A stretch of 64,000 bases of DNA from Chryseobacterium gambrini (lineage in GTDB: Bacteria > Bacteroidota > Bacteroidia > Flavobacteriales > Weeksellaceae): the NCBI RefSeq assembly GCF_900156825.1, contig NZ_FTOV01000001.1, positions 310,001 through 374,000 of the forward strand, read 5' to 3'. The translations under genes and the position numbers were made by a program. Shown here one piece after another: positions 28,385 to 37,358 of the stretch (the first letter of the stretch is position 1; each line of letters opens with the position of its first letter). The notes under the pieces were generated by a model. The model was not told the origin of the DNA. It made no database searches and saw only the letters and a program-made list of their open reading frames with translations.

Positions 28385-28495
28385 AACAATTTGTAACGAT
28401 AAATCTTTTAGTGGAGATTAGCAAAACCCTCCAAATAATTTCGGATTTCCGAACTTTCTCCCTATTTTTACTGAACTTTTTAATCAAAAAATAAA

Positions 28496-29305
28496 ATGAT
28501 TCAGTATTTAGATAATATCCACCACAAAGATTCCAGAAACTTTTTCCTAATTGCCGGTCCCTGCATCATCGAAGGCGAAGACATGGCACTGAAAATTGCA
28601 GAAAAAGTGGTGGAATTAACCAATAAATATAACATTCCCTACATTTTTAAAGGAAGCTTTAAAAAAGCCAACCGAAGCAGAGTAGACTCTTTTACCACGA
28701 TCGGAGAAGAAAAATCTCTGGAAATCCTTAAAAAAGTAGGAGAGACTTTTAATATTCCTACAACAACAGATATTCACGAAAACGAGCACGCAGCTTTGGC
28801 GGCGCAATATGTAGATGTGTTGCAGATTCCTGCGTTTTTGGTTCGCCAGACAGACCTTTTGGTTGCCGCCGCACAAACAGGAAAATGTGTCACCTTAAAA
28901 AAAGGACAGTTTCTTTCTCCGGAATCCATGAAATTTGCCGTTGAAAAAATTACAGACTCAGACAATCAGAAAGTGGCGATCATTGAAAGAGGAAATACCT
29001 TTGGTTACACAGATTTGGTGGTAGATTACAGAGGAATTCCAACCATGAGAAACTATGCGCCTGTCATTCTGGATGTTACGCATTCCCTGCAACAGCCGAA
29101 CCAAAGTTCAGGAGTTACAGGAGGAAGACCGGATCTTATCGAGACCATCGCAAAAGCAGGAATCGCAGTCGGCGCAGACGGAATTTTCATCGAAACGCAT
29201 CCCACTCCCGAAACCGCTTTGTCCGACGGAGCCAATATGTTGAGACTGGATCTTCTTGAAGATTTACTGCAAAAACTAACCAGACTTCGGGAAGCAATTT
29301 TATAA
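28496..29305 (+). CDS. kdsA: 3-deoxy-8-phosphooctulonate synthase (Kdo-8-P synthase)
   Basis: Condenses phosphoenolpyruvate with arabinose-5-phosphate, the first committed Kdo step. FLIAGPCIIEGED, FKGSFKKANRSRVDSF, TDIHENEHAA, DVLQIPAFLVRQTDLL, LKKGQFLSPESMK, FDVTHS-type DVTHSLQQPN and GIFIETHPTPETALSDGANML are all present, and the 269-residue length fits the family. The Asn in KKANRSR marks the metal-independent class, which fits the Asn (not Cys) expected at that position. It acts before kdsB (4.6 kb). Confidence 0.96.
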   Translation: MIQYLDNIHHKDSRNFFLIAGPCIIEGEDMALKIAEKVVELTNKYNIPYIFKGSFKKANRSRVDSFTTIGEEKSLEILKKVGETFNIPTTTDIHENEHAALAAQYVDVLQIPAFLVRQTDLLVAAAQTGKCVTLKKGQFLSPESMKFAVEKITDSDNQKVAIIERGNTFGYTDLVVDYRGIPTMRNYAPVILDVTHSLQQPNQSSGVTGGRPDLIETIAKAGIAVGADGIFIETHPTPETALSDGANMLRLDLLEDLLQKLTRLREAIL

Positions 29306-29337
29306 TTAAATTCTGTTAAAACTTTTATTTTTTATTT

Positions 29338-29407
29338 GGAGCTCTTTCCCGCTTTCCATTACAATCTTTTTTTGCAAAAAAGGATTTTCATTACAATCGG
29401 GGCTAGG
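29338..29407 (+). repeat. Interspersed hairpin repeat (GGAGCT...GGGGCTAGG)
   Basis: A 70-bp block bounded by GGAGCT and CGGGGCTAGG contains the inverted pair TTTTTTTGC/GCAAAAAA and paired TTACAATC words. It resembles a dispersed noncoding repeat of Flavobacteriia that I know from memory. Confidence 0.5.
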
Positions 29408-29540
29408 ATTTCAGTCTGTATTTCAAGGACAGAAACGGATACAAATCTTCAAAAAACTTCAGATAAGAAATGTTAAATAAAGTTTAAATAAGTTAAAATA
29501 AAATTTATATATTCACGTTTGAAATTTTAAAGCATTTCTT

Positions 29541-31787
29541 TTGAAAAAACTAGTTTTACCATTGAGCCTTATGGTTCCTGCATTAGTATTCTCTCAGGTA
29601 AAGAAAAAGAAGGATACAATGAAGACCGCAACTATTGAAGAAGTAGTTTTCCAGAAAAAAGTAACAGGAAAAACCAATGATATCACCGCCGTAAAAATTT
29701 CGGCAAAAGATGCTCAGAATGTGGCGAGTATTTCCGGTGGGATCGAAGGAATCCTTAAGACTTTACCTTCCGTAAACTCAAATACGGAGCTTTCTTCACA
29801 ATATATGGTTCGTGGCGGAAACTATGACGAAAACCTGATCTATATTAATGATATCGAAATTTACAGACCATTCCTCATCAGAAATTCTCAGCAGGAAGGG
29901 TTAAGCATCATCAATCCCGATATGGTTTCCACCGTTAATTTCTCAGCCGGAGGTTTCGAGCCGAGATACGGCGATAAAATGTCATCTGCTTTAAATATCT
30001 ATTACCGTGAACCTGAAAAATTTGAAGTTTCCGGAGAAGGAAGTTTAATCGGAGGAAGATTATCCACCGGTTTTGCTGTCGGAAAAGACAAAGAAGGAAA
30101 CAGGAAATTTACCGCCTTATTTTCAGGAAGATACAGAAATACCAACCTTGTTCTTAATACCCTGAAAGAAGATACAGACTTCAATCCGAAATACATGGAT
30201 TTTCAGACGTATCTGAATTATCATTTCAGTCCGAAATTTACGGCTTCATTCATCGGATATTATTCCAAGAATGATTACGAAATGATCCCGAAAGCAAGGA
30301 GTGTAGACTTCGGATCTTTGCAGCAACCGATTAATTTAACGGTAAATTACGGTGGTCGCGAAGACGATAAGTATAAAAATATGATGGGAACATTCTCCCT
30401 GAACTATAAGCCATCCGATAAATGGAGATTTACTTTAGACGCTTTTGCCTACCAAAACCGGGAAAGAGAATATTACACCATCGCTTCGGCTTATGTTTTA
30501 CAGACTTTTGATCCGATCACGGGAGAACCCGTTACTTCATACGATACAGGCGGGCAAATAGAGCATGCACGAAATGATCTATATGTAAAAACATACGGAA
30601 CGCAGTTCCGAACTCGTTTTTCGCCTAACGTAAATACAGATATTGAAGTCGGATTTAAATATGAAAAAGAAAACCTGAAAGATCTTACCAACGAATGGAA
30701 GCTGGTAGATTCTGCGGGATACAGCACGCCGATTTCTGCGCTTTTAGATCCCAGAAATCCGCCGGATTTAAAATTATATTACAGCATTGCAGGGAAAAAT
30801 GATATTCAGCCGACAAGAATGTCTGCTTACGCGCAGTATTCTCAGAAATTTTTCTGGGGAAGCAATAAAGTGTTTGTAAACGCCGGAGCAAGAGTATCGC
30901 ACTGGAGCTTCAATAACGAAACCATTTTCTCTCCGAGAGCACAGTTTGCCATCAAGCCGGATTGGGATACCGATATGTTGTTCAGGCTTTCCGGAGGTAT
31001 CTATTATCAGGCTCCTTTTTACAAGGAAATCAAAGATTTAGACGGGAATTTTAATTCAAATATAAAATCACAGAGATCTATTCAGGCAATTCTGGCGAAT
31101 GATTACGAATTCCAGATGTATGACAGACCGTTTAAACTGACCACGGAATTGTACTACAAGAAAATGAATGATCTGATCCCGTATTTCATGGACAACGTGA
31201 GAATTCGTTACTCCGGAAAAAATAATGCTTCAGGATACGCATACGGAATTGATACCAGATTGTTCGGAGAATTTGTTCCCGGAGTGGATTCTTGGTTATC
31301 GGCAAGTTATGCCCGAGTGTATGAAAATATTGATGGGAGAGGAGACATTCCGAGACCAACGGATCAAAGGTTAAGATTTGCGATGTTCTATCAGGATTAT
31401 ATGCCGAGATTCCCGAAAATGCGCGTCAATCTTACGTTAACCTATGCGATGGGATTGCCTACAGGATCGCCTATCGTATTGGATGAAAACAGAAAAATAG
31501 ATTATCTCGCAGGATATTCCTATCAAAAAACATTGCCATCTTATAAAAGGGTAGATTTAGGTCTTTCTTACGCTTTCATCGATCCGAAAGAAAAAAATCA
31601 GGCATATGGTTTTTGGGGAAATTTTGATGAACTAACTTTGGGCGTTCAGGTCTTCAATGCTTTTAATATCAGAAATACCGTTTCCAATCAATGGATTACC
31701 GATGCGAATACCAATTTGATGTATCCGGTTCCGGTACGTTTAACGGGACGTTTCTTCAATGTGAAACTTGAATTTAGAATAAAATAA
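29541..31787 (+). CDS. TonB-dependent outer-membrane receptor
   Basis: A 748-residue receptor starting with TTG (LKKLVLPLSLMVPALVFSQ, signal peptide). The plug domain runs from about 40 to 150 (ISGGIEGILKTLPSVNSNTELSSQYMVRGGNYDENLIYINDIEIYRP). The remainder is beta-barrel sequence with alternating aromatic residues, ending in RFFNVKLEFRIK with a near-terminal aromatic as in outer-membrane proteins. It lacks the N-terminal carboxypeptidase-like domain and a SusD partner, so it is not a typical polysaccharide locus. The ligand is unknown; the copper genes next door are suggestive only. Confidence 0.9.
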   Translation: MKKLVLPLSLMVPALVFSQVKKKKDTMKTATIEEVVFQKKVTGKTNDITAVKISAKDAQNVASISGGIEGILKTLPSVNSNTELSSQYMVRGGNYDENLIYINDIEIYRPFLIRNSQQEGLSIINPDMVSTVNFSAGGFEPRYGDKMSSALNIYYREPEKFEVSGEGSLIGGRLSTGFAVGKDKEGNRKFTALFSGRYRNTNLVLNTLKEDTDFNPKYMDFQTYLNYHFSPKFTASFIGYYSKNDYEMIPKARSVDFGSLQQPINLTVNYGGREDDKYKNMMGTFSLNYKPSDKWRFTLDAFAYQNREREYYTIASAYVLQTFDPITGEPVTSYDTGGQIEHARNDLYVKTYGTQFRTRFSPNVNTDIEVGFKYEKENLKDLTNEWKLVDSAGYSTPISALLDPRNPPDLKLYYSIAGKNDIQPTRMSAYAQYSQKFFWGSNKVFVNAGARVSHWSFNNETIFSPRAQFAIKPDWDTDMLFRLSGGIYYQAPFYKEIKDLDGNFNSNIKSQRSIQAILANDYEFQMYDRPFKLTTELYYKKMNDLIPYFMDNVRIRYSGKNNASGYAYGIDTRLFGEFVPGVDSWLSASYARVYENIDGRGDIPRPTDQRLRFAMFYQDYMPRFPKMRVNLTLTYAMGLPTGSPIVLDENRKIDYLAGYSYQKTLPSYKRVDLGLSYAFIDPKEKNQAYGFWGNFDELTLGVQVFNAFNIRNTVSNQWITDANTNLMYPVPVRLTGRFFNVKLEFRIK

Positions 31788-31793
31788 ATACAG

Positions 31794-31822
31794 ACTCCTG
31801 AAAATTTTCGGGAGTTTTTTTA
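31794..31822 (+). terminator. Terminator of the TonB-dependent receptor gene
   Basis: ACTCCTGAAAA pairs with TTTTCGGGAGT (one wobble), then a run of T. Confidence 0.85.
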
Positions 31823-31881
31823 TTTCCTGAATTTTATAACATCTTTACAGAATTTTATAACGAAGATTGTCTTCATATTTT

Positions 31882-31889
31882 TAACTTTG
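31882..31889 (+). promoter_or_regulatory. -7 element of the copper gene cluster
   Basis: TAACTTTG fits TAnnTTTG, five bases before the ATG at 31895. The leader would be near zero, so this is only suggestive. Confidence 0.35.
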
Positions 31890-31894
31890 TCTCA

Positions 31895-32272
31895 ATGAAA
31901 AAGATTCTTGCCATCCTGTTCTCTGTTTTCTACTTCGGTTTTTCTTCCGGAGCGGTTTTCAGTGTTCATTATTGCATGAATGAATTGGCTTCTGTCAGCC
32001 AGAAAATTGATGATGTTTGCAGCAAATGTGGCGTAAAAACCAAGAAAGACTGTTGTAAAACAGAAATCAAAATTGTAAAAGTTGATGATTCCCAAAAGTC
32101 AGATTTTCTTAAAATTGATTTTTTAAAACAAATCTATCACATTCACAAAAACGATTTTTTCTTCGTAGATCATTCTTTTTCAGCTACAAAATTTACTCAG
32201 ATTCAGATCAATGCGCCGCCGGAAAAACGCTCCGTTCCGATCTTTATCAGTCATTGTAATTTTAGAATTTAA
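31895..32272 (+). CDS. HYC_CC_PP family protein
   Basis: A 125-residue exported protein. After a signal peptide (MKKILAILFSVFYFGFSSGAVFS) comes VHYCMNEL, then CSKCGVKTKKDCCKTE, and near the C terminus APPEKRSVPIF: the HYC, CC and PP motifs that name the family. The paired Cys and His suggest metal binding. The family occurs in Bacteroidota next to copper-handling genes, and here it precedes DUF3347 and a multicopper oxidase. Confidence 0.85.
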   Translation: MKKILAILFSVFYFGFSSGAVFSVHYCMNELASVSQKIDDVCSKCGVKTKKDCCKTEIKIVKVDDSQKSDFLKIDFLKQIYHIHKNDFFFVDHSFSATKFTQIQINAPPEKRSVPIFISHCNFRI

Positions 32273-32381
32273 AATCTGTCAGTCGTTTGATCTTTTGATC
32301 TTTACGAACGACACGGCTTGTCGCTTTACGCGATCAATTTACCAACTTTTTCTTTAAAAATTAATTCTAAAATTTAAAACA

Positions 32382-32855
32382 ATGAAAAAATATATCATTA
32401 CAGCAATATTCTCATTATTATCAATTATTTCAATTTCAGCGCAATCTAAAAAAGACGCACAGGTTACCAAACTATATCAGAAATATATCGCTATAAAATC
32501 TGCTCTGGCTTCAGATGATGCCGATAAAACATCAAAAGCAGCTACGGAATTCATTAAAACAGCTTCTACAATTGATTACAAACAGGTTTCGGAAGGAAAT
32601 TTAAATATTCTCAGAAAAGATGCTACTGCAATTTCTGAAGCAAGAAACATCAGTACACAAAGAGAAACATTTATGAATCTTTCCGATAATATGATCGCTC
32701 TGGCAAAAGAATTCAAAGTTTCTGAAAATCCGGTTTATGTTCAGTATTGTCCGATGGCAGACGGAAGCTGGCTGAGTGATGAGTCAAAAATCGTAAATCC
32801 TTACTACGGAAAATCTATGCTTTCCTGCGGAAATGTAAAGACAACAATTAAATAA
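32382..32855 (+). CDS. DUF3347 domain protein
   Basis: A 157-residue exported protein with signal peptide (MKKYIITAIFSLLSIISISAQS). The helical part (QVTKLYQKYIAIKSALASDDADKTSKAATEFI) and the C-terminal VQYCPMADGSWLSDESKIVNPYYGKSMLSCG are diagnostic of DUF3347, whose C-terminal Cys/Met motif resembles that of CusB-associated copper-binding domains. It is most likely a periplasmic copper-binding accessory protein. Confidence 0.87.
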   Translation: MKKYIITAIFSLLSIISISAQSKKDAQVTKLYQKYIAIKSALASDDADKTSKAATEFIKTASTIDYKQVSEGNLNILRKDATAISEARNISTQRETFMNLSDNMIALAKEFKVSENPVYVQYCPMADGSWLSDESKIVNPYYGKSMLSCGNVKTTIK

Positions 32856-33008
32856 TATTATTATTTTTCTATAATACAATAAGTTGTATAGCTTAAATTA
32901 AAATTTACTTTAATGGATTGATTTGAAGGCTATTCCAAAACTTTGAGATCTTAGTTAAGTGAAACGCTTTTGTGAACTTAAAAATATTCTCAATAATTTC
33001 AACAAAAT

Positions 33009-33077
33009 CTTTGCGAGCCTTTGCGTTAAAAATTAAGTGATTTTAGATTTTTCGACTCCACTTCGTTTCGCTCAAAA
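33009..33077. repeat. Fragments of interspersed repeats before the multicopper oxidase
   Basis: CTTTGCGAGCCTTTGCGTTA (from 33009) and TTCGACTCCACTTCGTTTCG (from 33050) both resemble dispersed repeats common in Flavobacteriia. The surrounding 278-bp gap carries no gene. Confidence 0.5.
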
Positions 33078-33133
33078 TTAAATTTTTTAAAATTTAATTC
33101 AGGCTATACAACTTTAAAAAACTTCGAAATATT

Positions 33134-35911
33134 ATGAAAAAGATAATAATATTTCTGCTGTTTTTATTCTCTGTTTTCAGTTTTTCACAGACTACAAAAA
33201 CCTATTTCAGTTGTCCGATGCATCCTGAAATCGTTTCTTCAAAACCCGGAGACTACCCGAAATGCGGAATGACCTTAAGGAAAAAAGTAGTTGCTGTAAA
33301 ACCTAAGACTATTTCAAAGCCGGAAGCAGAACCGATGCAGAAAACAGAAATAAAATCAAAAGAAATTAAGAATAAGGATAATGCTAAGATTGAGAAAAAG
33401 AACAATTCTAAAAAGGCAAAAAAAGCAGATAAATCAAATGTTTCTAAACCTGTTTTAAATACATCTGAGACTGAAATTTTAAAACAATTAAAACCTCAAT
33501 CTCAGCCTCAAAAATATACCTGTCCGATGCATCCGGAAATCATTTCAGACAAACCCGGAAAATGTCCGAAATGCGGAATGGATTTAATAAAAATTGAAAA
33601 TCATTCACCGCATCAATCTGATCCAGAACCTAAACCTGATAACTCTGTTTTAAAAAGAAATTCGGAAAACGGCAGAGTAAGTTTTGGAGGAAAAACGATT
33701 CGTTATGATTTATATGTCAAAGATACGATCGTAAATTTCACCGGAAAAAACCGCAGAGCAATTGCTGTCAACGGAAAATTACAGGCTCCGACCTTATATT
33801 TCACGGAAGGCGATACTGCCGAAATTTATCTTCACAATATGCTCAAAGAAAACACAGGATTTCACTGGCACGGCGTAATTTTACCGAATGAACACGATGG
33901 CGTTCCGTATTTAACAACAAAACCTGTAAAGCCGGGAGAAACACATTTGTATAAATTTAAGGTTTCCCAGAACGGAACATATTGGTATCATTCTCATGAA
34001 AGTTTGCAGGAACAGATCGGGATGAACGGAATTTTGGTCTTTCAAAAAAGAGAAGGAGAGCCAAAAGTAAATTATACTCAGGAAATCCCTGTTTTACTCG
34101 GCGACTGGAGTGATGAAAATCCGATGCAGATTGCAAGACGTCTTCACATGGCAAATACAGATTGGTATGCCATTAAGAAAAATTCGGTACAAAGTTATTG
34201 GGAAGCCATAAAATCCGGAAACTTCGGAACAAAAGTGCTGAATGAATGGAAAAGGATGGAAGCCATGGATGTAAGTGATGTTTTCTACGATAAATTTCTC
34301 ATCAACGGACAGCCAAGCTCTGCTTATTCCAATTTAAAAGCGGGAGATAAAATACGGTTAAGAGTTGCAAATGGAGGTTCGTCCACTTATTTCTGGCTGA
34401 ATTTCGGAGGCGGAAAAATAAAGGTAATAGGAAATGACGGAAACGATGTGGTTCCTGTGGAAGTCGACCGATTGATTGTGGGAGTCTCTGAAACGTATGA
34501 TATTGAAGTCACCATTCCGGAAAATAAAAGTTTCGAATTTCGGGCGACTTCGGAGGACAGAATTGGTCACGCTTCGCTTTGGCTAGGTTCAGGGGAAAAA
34601 ATTGAAGCACCGGATTTACCACGGTTAAAGCTTTTCGAAGGCATGAAAATGATGAACGGAATGATGGAAATGAGCGGAAATATGAAGCCGATGAACATGA
34701 CGATGGGCAATCAGATGATGGACATGAATGAAGTCATGTATCCCGAACTTCCTGAAAGTCAACGAAAAATAACCATGAAGCATATGAATGAAATGATGGG
34801 CATCAAAACCCAAGAGGAAAACGAAGAGCATTCCGGTCATTCGATGGAAATGAAGGAAGAAAAATCAATTAAAAGGTTGTCTTATAATCTGTTAAGATCT
34901 CCTGAGAAAACCATTCTTCCGACAGAAAATGTCCGCGAACTGAAATTTACTCTGGAGGGAAATATGAATCATTATCTCTGGACTTTAGATAATAAAACGG
35001 TGACGGAAACCGATAAAATTTTAGTCAAAAAAGGAGAAATTCTGAGGATTACAATGTATAACAATTCGATGATGCGCCATCCGATGCATCTTCACGGACA
35101 TGATTTCAGATTAATCAACTCAAAAGGTGAATATTCTCCGCTGAAAAATGTTGTAGACATCATGCCGATGGAAACCAATACGATTGAATTTGCTGCCAAT
35201 CAGGATGGCGACTGGTTTTTCCACTGCCATATTTTATACCATATGATGGCGGGAATGGGAAGGATTTTCAGCTATGAAAATTCAAAGCCAAATCCACAAT
35301 TGCCTGACAGAAAAATTGCTTGGAAAAATTTTCTGAAAGATAACAGGATGATAAGCTCAATGGCAATGCTTGATCTTAACAGCAATAAAATACATGCTGA
35401 GTCCATGACGATGTTCGGACCGAGATGGGCTAACTTAAATGAATTTCACTCAAACTGGGATTTTGATCATTTTGACGGTAATTTTAAAGTCGGCAGATTT
35501 TTAGGAAAATTCCAGTGGGCAATTCCTTACGCGGGTTTCAGAATTCAGAAAAATCATGAAATTATGGAACGAAAAATGGCAGAAGAAATGGGAATGGGTT
35601 TTCATGGAAATAAAACGTGGTTCGGACAGCAGAAAGCTTCCAAAACTCAGGGTGCATTTACGGTCGGGATGCAGTATCTTTTGCCGATGCTCATTACAGC
35701 GGATGCAAGTGTAGACCAGAACGGAAAGGTTTTACTGGAGTTCAGCAGGGAAGATATTCCGCTTTCAAGAAGGCTTCGCGGAAATTTTACGGTTAATTCT
35801 GATGGCGAATTCAATACAGGTTTGTGCTACATTCTACAGAAATGGCTTTCTGTTTCCGGTAATTATGATAATGAAATGGGATGGGGAGCCGGAATTACCC
35901 TTACTTATTAA
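33134..35911 (+). CDS. Multicopper oxidase with two N-terminal metal-binding domains and CopB-like C-terminal region
   Basis: A 925-residue exported protein. After the signal peptide come two heavy-metal-binding domains, CPMHPEIVSSKPGDYPKCGM (residues 24-50) and CPMHPEIISDKPGKCPKCGM (about 133-152). The multicopper oxidase spans about 180-720, with HWHG (245), HSHES (285), HPMHLHGHDF (649) and HCHILYHMMAGM (696) as copper ligands. A Met-rich stretch at about 500-575 resembles the loops of CopA and CueO. The last 190 residues (MAMLDLNSNKIHAESMTMFG..., ending ITLTY) resemble part of the CopB outer-membrane barrel. Probable role: oxidation and sequestration of Cu(I) in the envelope. Confidence 0.9.
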   Translation: MKKIIIFLLFLFSVFSFSQTTKTYFSCPMHPEIVSSKPGDYPKCGMTLRKKVVAVKPKTISKPEAEPMQKTEIKSKEIKNKDNAKIEKKNNSKKAKKADKSNVSKPVLNTSETEILKQLKPQSQPQKYTCPMHPEIISDKPGKCPKCGMDLIKIENHSPHQSDPEPKPDNSVLKRNSENGRVSFGGKTIRYDLYVKDTIVNFTGKNRRAIAVNGKLQAPTLYFTEGDTAEIYLHNMLKENTGFHWHGVILPNEHDGVPYLTTKPVKPGETHLYKFKVSQNGTYWYHSHESLQEQIGMNGILVFQKREGEPKVNYTQEIPVLLGDWSDENPMQIARRLHMANTDWYAIKKNSVQSYWEAIKSGNFGTKVLNEWKRMEAMDVSDVFYDKFLINGQPSSAYSNLKAGDKIRLRVANGGSSTYFWLNFGGGKIKVIGNDGNDVVPVEVDRLIVGVSETYDIEVTIPENKSFEFRATSEDRIGHASLWLGSGEKIEAPDLPRLKLFEGMKMMNGMMEMSGNMKPMNMTMGNQMMDMNEVMYPELPESQRKITMKHMNEMMGIKTQEENEEHSGHSMEMKEEKSIKRLSYNLLRSPEKTILPTENVRELKFTLEGNMNHYLWTLDNKTVTETDKILVKKGEILRITMYNNSMMRHPMHLHGHDFRLINSKGEYSPLKNVVDIMPMETNTIEFAANQDGDWFFHCHILYHMMAGMGRIFSYENSKPNPQLPDRKIAWKNFLKDNRMISSMAMLDLNSNKIHAESMTMFGPRWANLNEFHSNWDFDHFDGNFKVGRFLGKFQWAIPYAGFRIQKNHEIMERKMAEEMGMGFHGNKTWFGQQKASKTQGAFTVGMQYLLPMLITADASVDQNGKVLLEFSREDIPLSRRLRGNFTVNSDGEFNTGLCYILQKWLSVSGNYDNEMGWGAGITLTY

Positions 35912-36239
35912 AGTTTTTATAAAACAATAGAATATTTAATCCTTCAAGATTTTTAAATTTTGAAGGATTTTTATTTCCGACAGACTGAATGAAATTTATC
36001 TGAAAGTTTGCTGGACTTTCATTTAACCACAAAAGGGACAAAAGATTTTGATGCGTTTTTAAAGTTAAAAAGTAAAAGAATAAAAGAGCGCAACAGTTTT
36101 AAAAAATCTCTGATTTTTATACTTTTGAGCACTTTGATTATTCTGAAAATTTGCTTTATAATTATCTTTTGTACCTTTTGCTGTTTACATTCGAAAATAA
36201 TTAAATTAAAAAAATTATCCGTGAAAAATGTCTGGGAAA
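35912..36239. other. Gene-free stretch holding repeat copy A
   Basis: 328 bp with no credible gene. It contains the inverted-repeat element at 36023-36187 and a weak hairpin (AATCCTTCAAGAT/TTTGAAGGATT) near 35938-35970 that could terminate the oxidase transcript. Confidence 0.6.
36023..36187 (+). repeat. MITE-like inverted-repeat element, copy A
   Basis: Ends TTAACCACAAAAGGGACAAAA (36023-36043) and TTTTGTACCTTTTGCTGTTTA (36167-36187) are imperfect inverted repeats. The interior shares AATCT-TGATTTTTAT and CTTTGATTATTCTG with copy C. It is 165 bp long. Confidence 0.75.
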
Positions 36240-37358
36240 CTACATTTCCAGTCGAATTGTTTTCTCAACTAATTTTTGATTAAAGCTTTCAGGAACCAAT
36301 CTGAACATAAAATTTCTTACAAAAGTTCCTTTTTCCCATTGAGAGATCTGTCCGATTTTCCAGCTTGTATCAACTACATAATCTACTTTTTTTCTCCTGA
36401 TCTTCTGAAAATTTTCAAAAACTTCATTGAAATTCTGATGGTTTTCCAACAGCTTTCCGATAATATAAGCGTCTTCAATCGACTGACAGGCTCCCTGTCC
36501 GAGATTCGGCGTTGTTGCGTGTGCTGCATCACCGATCAGACAAAGATGATTCGTGTGCCATTTCGGAATAGGAGCGAGGTCGATAATTTCGTTAAAAATG
36601 ATATTTTCCTGAAATGTTTTCTCCATAATTTCAAGAATCAGTGGATGAAAACCGTGAAAATTTTCAGCTAATTGATTTTCAATCTGATGAATGTTTTTAT
36701 TAATAACAGCGTACCAGTATATTTTTCGGTCGGTCATTCTTACAAATCCAAAACGTTTTCCTTTTCCCCATGCTTCAATGGCTTCATGGTGGAAATTTTC
36801 AGGAAGATCAAATTCTGCCAATCCGCGCCAACACAATTGCTGGGTGTTTCTGATGGTTCCTGTTCCGAAAATCTGCTTTCTTACTTTTGAATGAATTCCG
36901 TCTGCTCCAAAAACGATTTTGCTTTCAGTTTCAGTTCCGCTTTCAAAATGTAAAATATAATTTTCTTTCTTCTGAATTTTGTTCAGCGCATGATTCAGTT
37001 GAATAGTTTCATAGCCGATATTTTCCGCCAAAATCTTTTGCAGATCGGCTCTGTGAATGGCAACGTTGCAGGAATTGTACTTTTTTTCCAATTCCAGAAC
37101 ATTGGTCTTAGAAATGCGTTTCAGCTTTTCATCCGTAATCGAAATGCCGTGAATTTTGTTTCCCGCCTGTTCAATTTTTTCTTTTAAGCCTAACTTATCG
37201 AAAATCTGCATCGCGTTGATTGCCATCATAATTCCGGAACCGACAGGTTTTATTTCCGCTGCCGATTCATACAGCGTAAAATCAATGTTTTGTTGTTTCA
37301 GGATATTTCCTAATGTTAAACCGCCGATTCCGCCTCCGATGATGGATATTTCATTCAT
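36240..37358 (-). CDS. FAD-dependent monooxygenase (PHBH-type)
   Basis: A 372-residue class A flavin monooxygenase. The FAD/NAD(P)H site IIGGGIGGLTLGNILKQ opens the protein; the DG motif appears as VFGADGIHSKVRKQIF and the second FAD motif as CLIGDAAHATTPNLGQGACQSIEDA. Such enzymes hydroxylate aromatic or polyketide-like small molecules, and some inactivate tetracyclines or rifamycins; the substrate is not evident. Its start codon overlaps the stop of the upstream lipoprotein gene (TAATG), so it belongs to the operon with the two 2OG-Fe oxygenases. Confidence 0.88.
   Translation of the reverse strand: MNEISIIGGGIGGLTLGNILKQQNIDFTLYESAAEIKPVGSGIMMAINAMQIFDKLGLKEKIEQAGNKIHGISITDEKLKRISKTNVLELEKKYNSCNVAIHRADLQKILAENIGYETIQLNHALNKIQKKENYILHFESGTETESKIVFGADGIHSKVRKQIFGTGTIRNTQQLCWRGLAEFDLPENFHHEAIEAWGKGKRFGFVRMTDRKIYWYAVINKNIHQIENQLAENFHGFHPLILEIMEKTFQENIIFNEIIDLAPIPKWHTNHLCLIGDAAHATTPNLGQGACQSIEDAYIIGKLLENHQNFNEVFENFQKIRRKKVDYVVDTSWKIGQISQWEKGTFVRNFMFRLVPESFNQKLVEKTIRLEM

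Noticed and set aside
29541..35911. TonB-dependent receptor as part of a copper-uptake operon
   Set aside because: A terminator separates it from the copper genes and it has no copper-binding motif; adjacency alone is not enough.
36008..36283. 91-codon open frame beginning MLDFHLTTKGTKDF
   Set aside because: It lies almost wholly in the inverted-repeat element and its translation (TTKGTK..., FCTFCC) is that of the repeat, not of a gene.
36240..37358. FAD monooxygenase as a TetX-type tetracycline-inactivating enzyme
   Set aside because: It shares only the general class A flavoprotein motifs; nothing specific to TetX is visible.
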